Shown here: piece after piece, positions 31,331 to 33,789 of the stretch
How the letters are laid out: every line of letters begins with the position of its first letter
Position numbering within the stretch: the first letter of the stretch is position 1
Assembly: GCA_964467785.1 (NCBI GenBank)
Contig: CAYXVB010000016.1
Coordinates: forward strand, 1-33,789
Direction: 5' to 3'
Origin: CAYXVB01 sp964467785
Lineage (GTDB): Bacteria; Bdellovibrionota; UBA1018
DNA length: 33,789 bases
Position numbers and translations under genes: made by a program
Notes under the pieces: generated by a model
Told to the model about the DNA's origin: nothing
Seen by the model: only the letters and a program-made list of their open reading frames with translations
The model's database searches: none

Positions 31331-31997
31331 ACCCGCTCAACAGCGTCACGAGCATCGAGCCCCAGAAAATCCAGAACGCCGGCTGCGAAGCCGCGTGGAA
31401 ATCGATCCAGGTCAGCTGGAAGGTTTTGCTCGACGCTTCGAGGACGAGCTTGACCCCGATGATGAGTACGAGGACGTAAGCCGTGGTTTCAAAGCGCGGG
31501 AACCGGTGGAGCAGTTTGATGAAGACCGAGGCGGCGAACCGCATCATGACGACGCCCATGAAACCGCCGGTAAAGACGATCCAGAGTTTATTGCTCAGGG
31601 CCACCGCGGCGAGAATGGAATCCACCGCAAAGGCGATGTCCATGAGCTCGATGCGGACCACGGTTCCCCAGAAGCCGGGCAGCTTTTTGGGGTCTGCTTC
31701 ATGTTCCTCGTGTTTATCGCCCTGGATCAGGTGTTTGAGGGCGATCGCGAGCAGGTAGCCGCCGCCGACGTATTTGACCCAGTTCCACTGCATGAGCTGG
31801 GTGACAAAGGCGAGCGAAACGAGCCGGAACGCGACGGCGCCCAAAAGACCATAGGTGAGCGCCTTGCGCTGTTGGGCCTTGGGCAAGTGCTTGGCCATGA
31901 GGGCCAGTACCAACGCATTGTCGATGGAGAGGATTCCTTCGAGGAAGGCGAGAAAACCGATGAGGCCGAGGTCGGAAGCGGTGATGGAAAATGTCAT
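31317..31997 (-). CDS. TerC-family integral membrane protein
   Basis: A 226-aa protein with about seven hydrophobic helices. TerC hallmarks are FLEGILSIDNALVLALMAKH near the N-terminus and RIELMDIAFAVDSILAAVAL in the middle: two membrane-embedded acidic SIDNA/AVDSI motifs. Between them is a His/Glu-rich cytoplasmic loop (DKHEEHEADPKK), which may bind metal. TerC/Alx-type proteins are linked to manganese export and metal loading of secreted proteins. ATG 31997 overlaps the stop of the upstream small secreted protein gene (ATGA), and the 3' end overlaps the histidine kinase gene by 14 bases. Confidence 0.92.
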   Translation of the reverse strand: MTFSITASDLGLIGFLAFLEGILSIDNALVLALMAKHLPKAQQRKALTYGLLGAVAFRLVSLAFVTQLMQWNWVKYVGGGYLLAIALKHLIQGDKHEEHEADPKKLPGFWGTVVRIELMDIAFAVDSILAAVALSNKLWIVFTGGFMGVVMMRFAASVFIKLLHRFPRFETTAYVLVLIIGVKLVLEASSKTFQLTWIDFHAASQPAFWIFWGSMLVTLLSGFRRK

Positions 31998-32509
31998 TGA
32001 GAGGAAGTCTCCGGGACGCGACGCAGGTGCCCTTCGATGGCAAGGATTTCTCGGTCCGTCGCGACTTCGCGCCAGACCTCCCGATAGGAAAGCAGAGGTT
32101 CGGGCTCTCCGTCAACGATTTCGAGCGCTAGCTGGAAATGCTGAATGTATTTTCCGCCCGCGGAACGGGCCCAAGTCTCGACCCGATCATTCTGGAGCGT
32201 GCCGATGATCCGGCCGTCCCGCCAGAGCTCCGTGCCGCGAATCTCAATGACCGCGGGCTTCCAGCGCCCTCGAAAAACGATGCAGTTATAGCGGCCTGAG
32301 CGCACGTTGAAATAATCGGGCTCCTGCTCCAGATCAAAAGTCATCGTGTCGCACGGGGAGGTCCAACCGGAAGGGCTCTTTGCGATGCCCTTTCCGATCC
32401 ATTGCCCCGAAAAACTGGGCGGTGCGTCGGTAGCCGCGATCGCGGCAAGTGGGAACGCCAGTTTCAAGCTGAGTAAGGTTTTGACTAGCCATCTCGCGGT
32501 CGGGCTCAT
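31994..32509 (-). CDS. Small secreted protein of unknown function
   Basis: A 171-aa protein with a signal peptide at about 1-26 (FPLAAIAA). The mature part alternates short strands: FSGQWIGKGIAKSPSG, MTFDLEQEPDYFNVRSGRYN, FRGRWKPAVIEIRGTELWRD, RIIGTLQNDRVETWARS and YREVWREVATDREILAIEG. This looks like a small lipocalin- or beta-barrel-like fold in which a bound ligand or substrate is possible. Two cysteines (PCDTM and YNCIV) could pair. Coupling by ATGA to the TerC gene suggests a periplasmic partner, perhaps in metal handling. Unassigned family. Confidence 0.72.
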   Translation of the reverse strand: MSPTARWLVKTLLSLKLAFPLAAIAATDAPPSFSGQWIGKGIAKSPSGWTSPCDTMTFDLEQEPDYFNVRSGRYNCIVFRGRWKPAVIEIRGTELWRDGRIIGTLQNDRVETWARSAGGKYIQHFQLALEIVDGEPEPLLSYREVWREVATDREILAIEGHLRRVPETSSQ

Positions 32510-32550
32510 TTGTGAGCCAGGACCCTACCACTAGTCGGTCGTTTTGGCCA

Positions 32551-32988
32551 TTATTGGTCGCGCTGGGGGGCGTTCCAGATTCCTGGTATCCGCGCGAGAG
32601 CTTCCTGGCGACTGTCCGGCGCCGAGCGTGAGTTTTCGATCATGCGCTTGAGTTCGAGGATGACCTGATCCCGTCGTAGAATCTCGGCTTCCAGCTTGGC
32701 GATCGCGCTTTCGTATTGAGCCGCGAGCTGCGTGGTCTTCGCCTGGAGTTCACGGCCATGATACTCGCGAAACTCGGCGCGAAGGGCACGGACCTGTTCG
32801 TTGGATGAGGTGTCTTTCTGTTTCAGGATTTCCTCGGCACTTCTAGCGCGGGATTCCAAACGCGTCAGGGTTTCGCTCGCCTGCCGGAAAGTCTCCTCGC
32901 CTTGGGTCGCGATCAACCCGGCCTTTTCAAGGGTGGCCTCGATCCGCTTGAGGTGCTCTTGGATGGCGATATCGCATGCGTCGCTCAT
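32551..32988 (-). CDS. Coiled-coil protein of unknown function
   Basis: A 145-aa protein, helical almost throughout. Heptad-rich stretches run from about residue 10 to 125 (HLKRIEATLEKAGLIATQGE, LTRLESRARSAEEILKQKDT and YESAIAKLEAEILRRDQVIL), with a short Pro-bearing end (ARIPGIWNAPQRDQ). There is no signal peptide or membrane helix, so it is likely cytoplasmic and oligomeric. ATG 32988 is chosen; TTG 33006 would add six residues. No family recognised. Its role may relate to the LysM gene upstream. Confidence 0.7.
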   Translation of the reverse strand: MSDACDIAIQEHLKRIEATLEKAGLIATQGEETFRQASETLTRLESRARSAEEILKQKDTSSNEQVRALRAEFREYHGRELQAKTTQLAAQYESAIAKLEAEILRRDQVILELKRMIENSRSAPDSRQEALARIPGIWNAPQRDQ

Positions 32989-33042
32989 GGGACTATTGTG
33001 AAGCAAGGTGAACGGAGGCGTAAATGGGCGGGAATTGCCGAA

Positions 33043-33064
33043 CTGAAATTGCCGAGCTCAGTTC
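33043..33064 (-). repeat. Direct and inverted repeats at the end of the LysM gene
   Basis: TCGGCAATT occurs twice (minus strand, between 33033 and 33055), and a 7-bp inverted repeat GAACTGA / TCAGTTC (33040-33046 and 33058-33064) spans the LysM stop codon. No T run follows, so a terminator role is doubtful. Confidence 0.3.
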
Positions 33065-33789
33065 CACTTGCCTTCGGTGGCTTGGGTTGGCGCGCTTGGA
33101 GCGGGGTTTTGCGCCGGGGCGACGGGAGCCGGGCTTGTCGGCTCGTTTTGTGCGGTCCCGATAGCTACTGGAGCGGGATGGTCTTTGAGTTCGGGCGAAG
33201 CCGAAGTGGAGGATGCTGGGGCTCGAACGACGTTCTGGTCGTTTCGGTAATACAGCGTAAAACCGGCGTAAATGCGGTTCGGGTCGCGGATCAGCTGGCG
33301 GTTGTTGTCCCAAAGCTCTTTCCAGCGACCTGGAGTGCCATAGAGCTTTCCGGAGACCTTGATGAGGGTGTCTCTCTTCCGAATCAGATAGGGTTCACCG
33401 TTCTTTTCGATCACGACGTATTGAGTGCCATCGATCGTGAGCTCGGTTCCCGGCGCGATTCGCGCGAACGAGCCGATCTTCTCTTTGTTTTTCTCGTAGA
33501 TGTCTCTCCAGCGGTAGAGATCGCCGTAGGTATTGAACGCGATTGTCATCAGCGTGTCGCCTGGACGGACCCGATAGGAGTTTGCTCCGGCGCTCGCGAT
33601 GGCTCTGGACGCTTTGCCTTTCTTGACGCGGGGGCGGGCCTGAGCGGCCACCACTGGGGACGACGAATCTTTTGGCTGACTTGGGCTTGCGGTCGTCAAT
33701 GGCTCGGATTGCAGGGGGGCCGTGGGCGGAGGCGCCGCAGCGGAAACCGGACTCGTTGCCGGCGCTGGCGCGTTGGCGGCAACTTGGGG
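33058..33789 (-). CDS. LysM-repeat envelope protein, 5' end outside window
   Basis: The frame stays open to the right edge, so the start lies beyond 33789. The visible 243 residues begin with an Ala/Pro-rich stretch and a basic patch (RPRVKKGKASRA), then two LysM domains: YRVRPGDTLMTIAFNTYGDL and, about 63 residues on, YLIRKRDTLIKVSGKLYGTP, each followed by an asparagine-bearing NKEKI/NNRQL helix and a PGT/AGF strand. The C-terminal 55 residues are Pro/Ala-rich and low in complexity. LysM domains bind peptidoglycan. TTG 33699 is an internal codon, not a supported start. Confidence 0.88.
   Translation of the reverse strand, partial: PQVAANAPAPATSPVSAAAPPPTAPLQSEPLTTASPSQPKDSSSPVVAAQARPRVKKGKASRAIASAGANSYRVRPGDTLMTIAFNTYGDLYRWRDIYEKNKEKIGSFARIAPGTELTIDGTQYVVIEKNGEPYLIRKRDTLIKVSGKLYGTPGRWKELWDNNRQLIRDPNRIYAGFTLYYRNDQNVVRAPASSTSASPELKDHPAPVAIGTAQNEPTSPAPVAPAQNPAPSAPTQATEGKWN

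Overview
The window looks like chromosomal sequence of a GC-rich (roughly 60% by eye) Gram-negative bacterium, probably a draft or metagenome assembly because a run of 100 Ns sits at 27526-27625. The mix of genes (a TIGR02757 protein, a NamZ/DUF1343 wall enzyme, MltA, Tad prepilins, an HDOD protein, and many small secreted proteins with no clear family) fits Bdellovibrionota or a related former deltaproteobacterial lineage. That placement is an inference from gene families; no rRNA or tRNA was found to test it. There is no CRISPR array, insertion sequence or phage gene.

Layout. 1-151: the end of a formylglycine-generating-enzyme-like (SUMF1) protein. 165-5572: a TIGR02757 protein with an endonuclease III-like Fe-S motif, then a tightly overlapping surface-polysaccharide operon (O-antigen ligase/polymerase-like, GT4 glycosyltransferase, UDP-glucuronate decarboxylase, second GT4 glycosyltransferase). 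5655-12857: an envelope region with two small secreted unknowns, NamZ, a DUF4015 putative glycoside hydrolase overlapping a polysaccharide deacetylase, and on the other strand MltA and an AmiE/beta-lactamase-fold serine hydrolase. 12935-15381: two divergent two-gene units, HDOD protein plus ferredoxin (minus) and CBS-pair protein plus STAS-like coiled-coil protein (plus). 15438-18248 (minus): a PfkB sugar kinase downstream of a compact Tad prepilin cluster (Flp, TadE-like, TadG-like, a third small prepilin-like gene, and an unknown membrane protein). 18386-21467 (plus): SPOR-domain protein, type II phosphomannose isomerase-like cupin, mannose-1-phosphate guanylyltransferase and a pilin-like protein.

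21568-22386 (minus) is an AT-richer gene for a secreted protein that keeps several protein-kinase-fold landmarks. 22510-27205 is a complete aromatic amino-acid operon: chorismate mutase/prephenate dehydrogenase, DAHP synthase, EPSP synthase and chorismate synthase. 27210-28617 (minus) is a secreted protein of unknown function, with an ADP-ribosyltransferase-like look near its start and a duplicated C-terminal domain interrupted by the assembly gap. 28698-33789 holds a cyclic-nucleotide-binding-domain protein, a soluble sensor histidine kinase, a TerC membrane protein, a small secreted protein, a coiled-coil protein and the end of a LysM protein.

How it fits together. The polysaccharide operon and the GDP-mannose genes would supply sugars and assembly for a surface glycan. 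The envelope region would cut, trim and recycle peptidoglycan or another glycan. The aro/tyrA operon is housekeeping. The most interesting parts are the secreted kinase-like protein, the gapped ART-like secreted protein, the divergent HDOD-ferredoxin / CBS-STAS signalling module, and a recurring promoter layout in which the -10 element lies 6-7 bases from the start codon, suggesting leaderless mRNAs.
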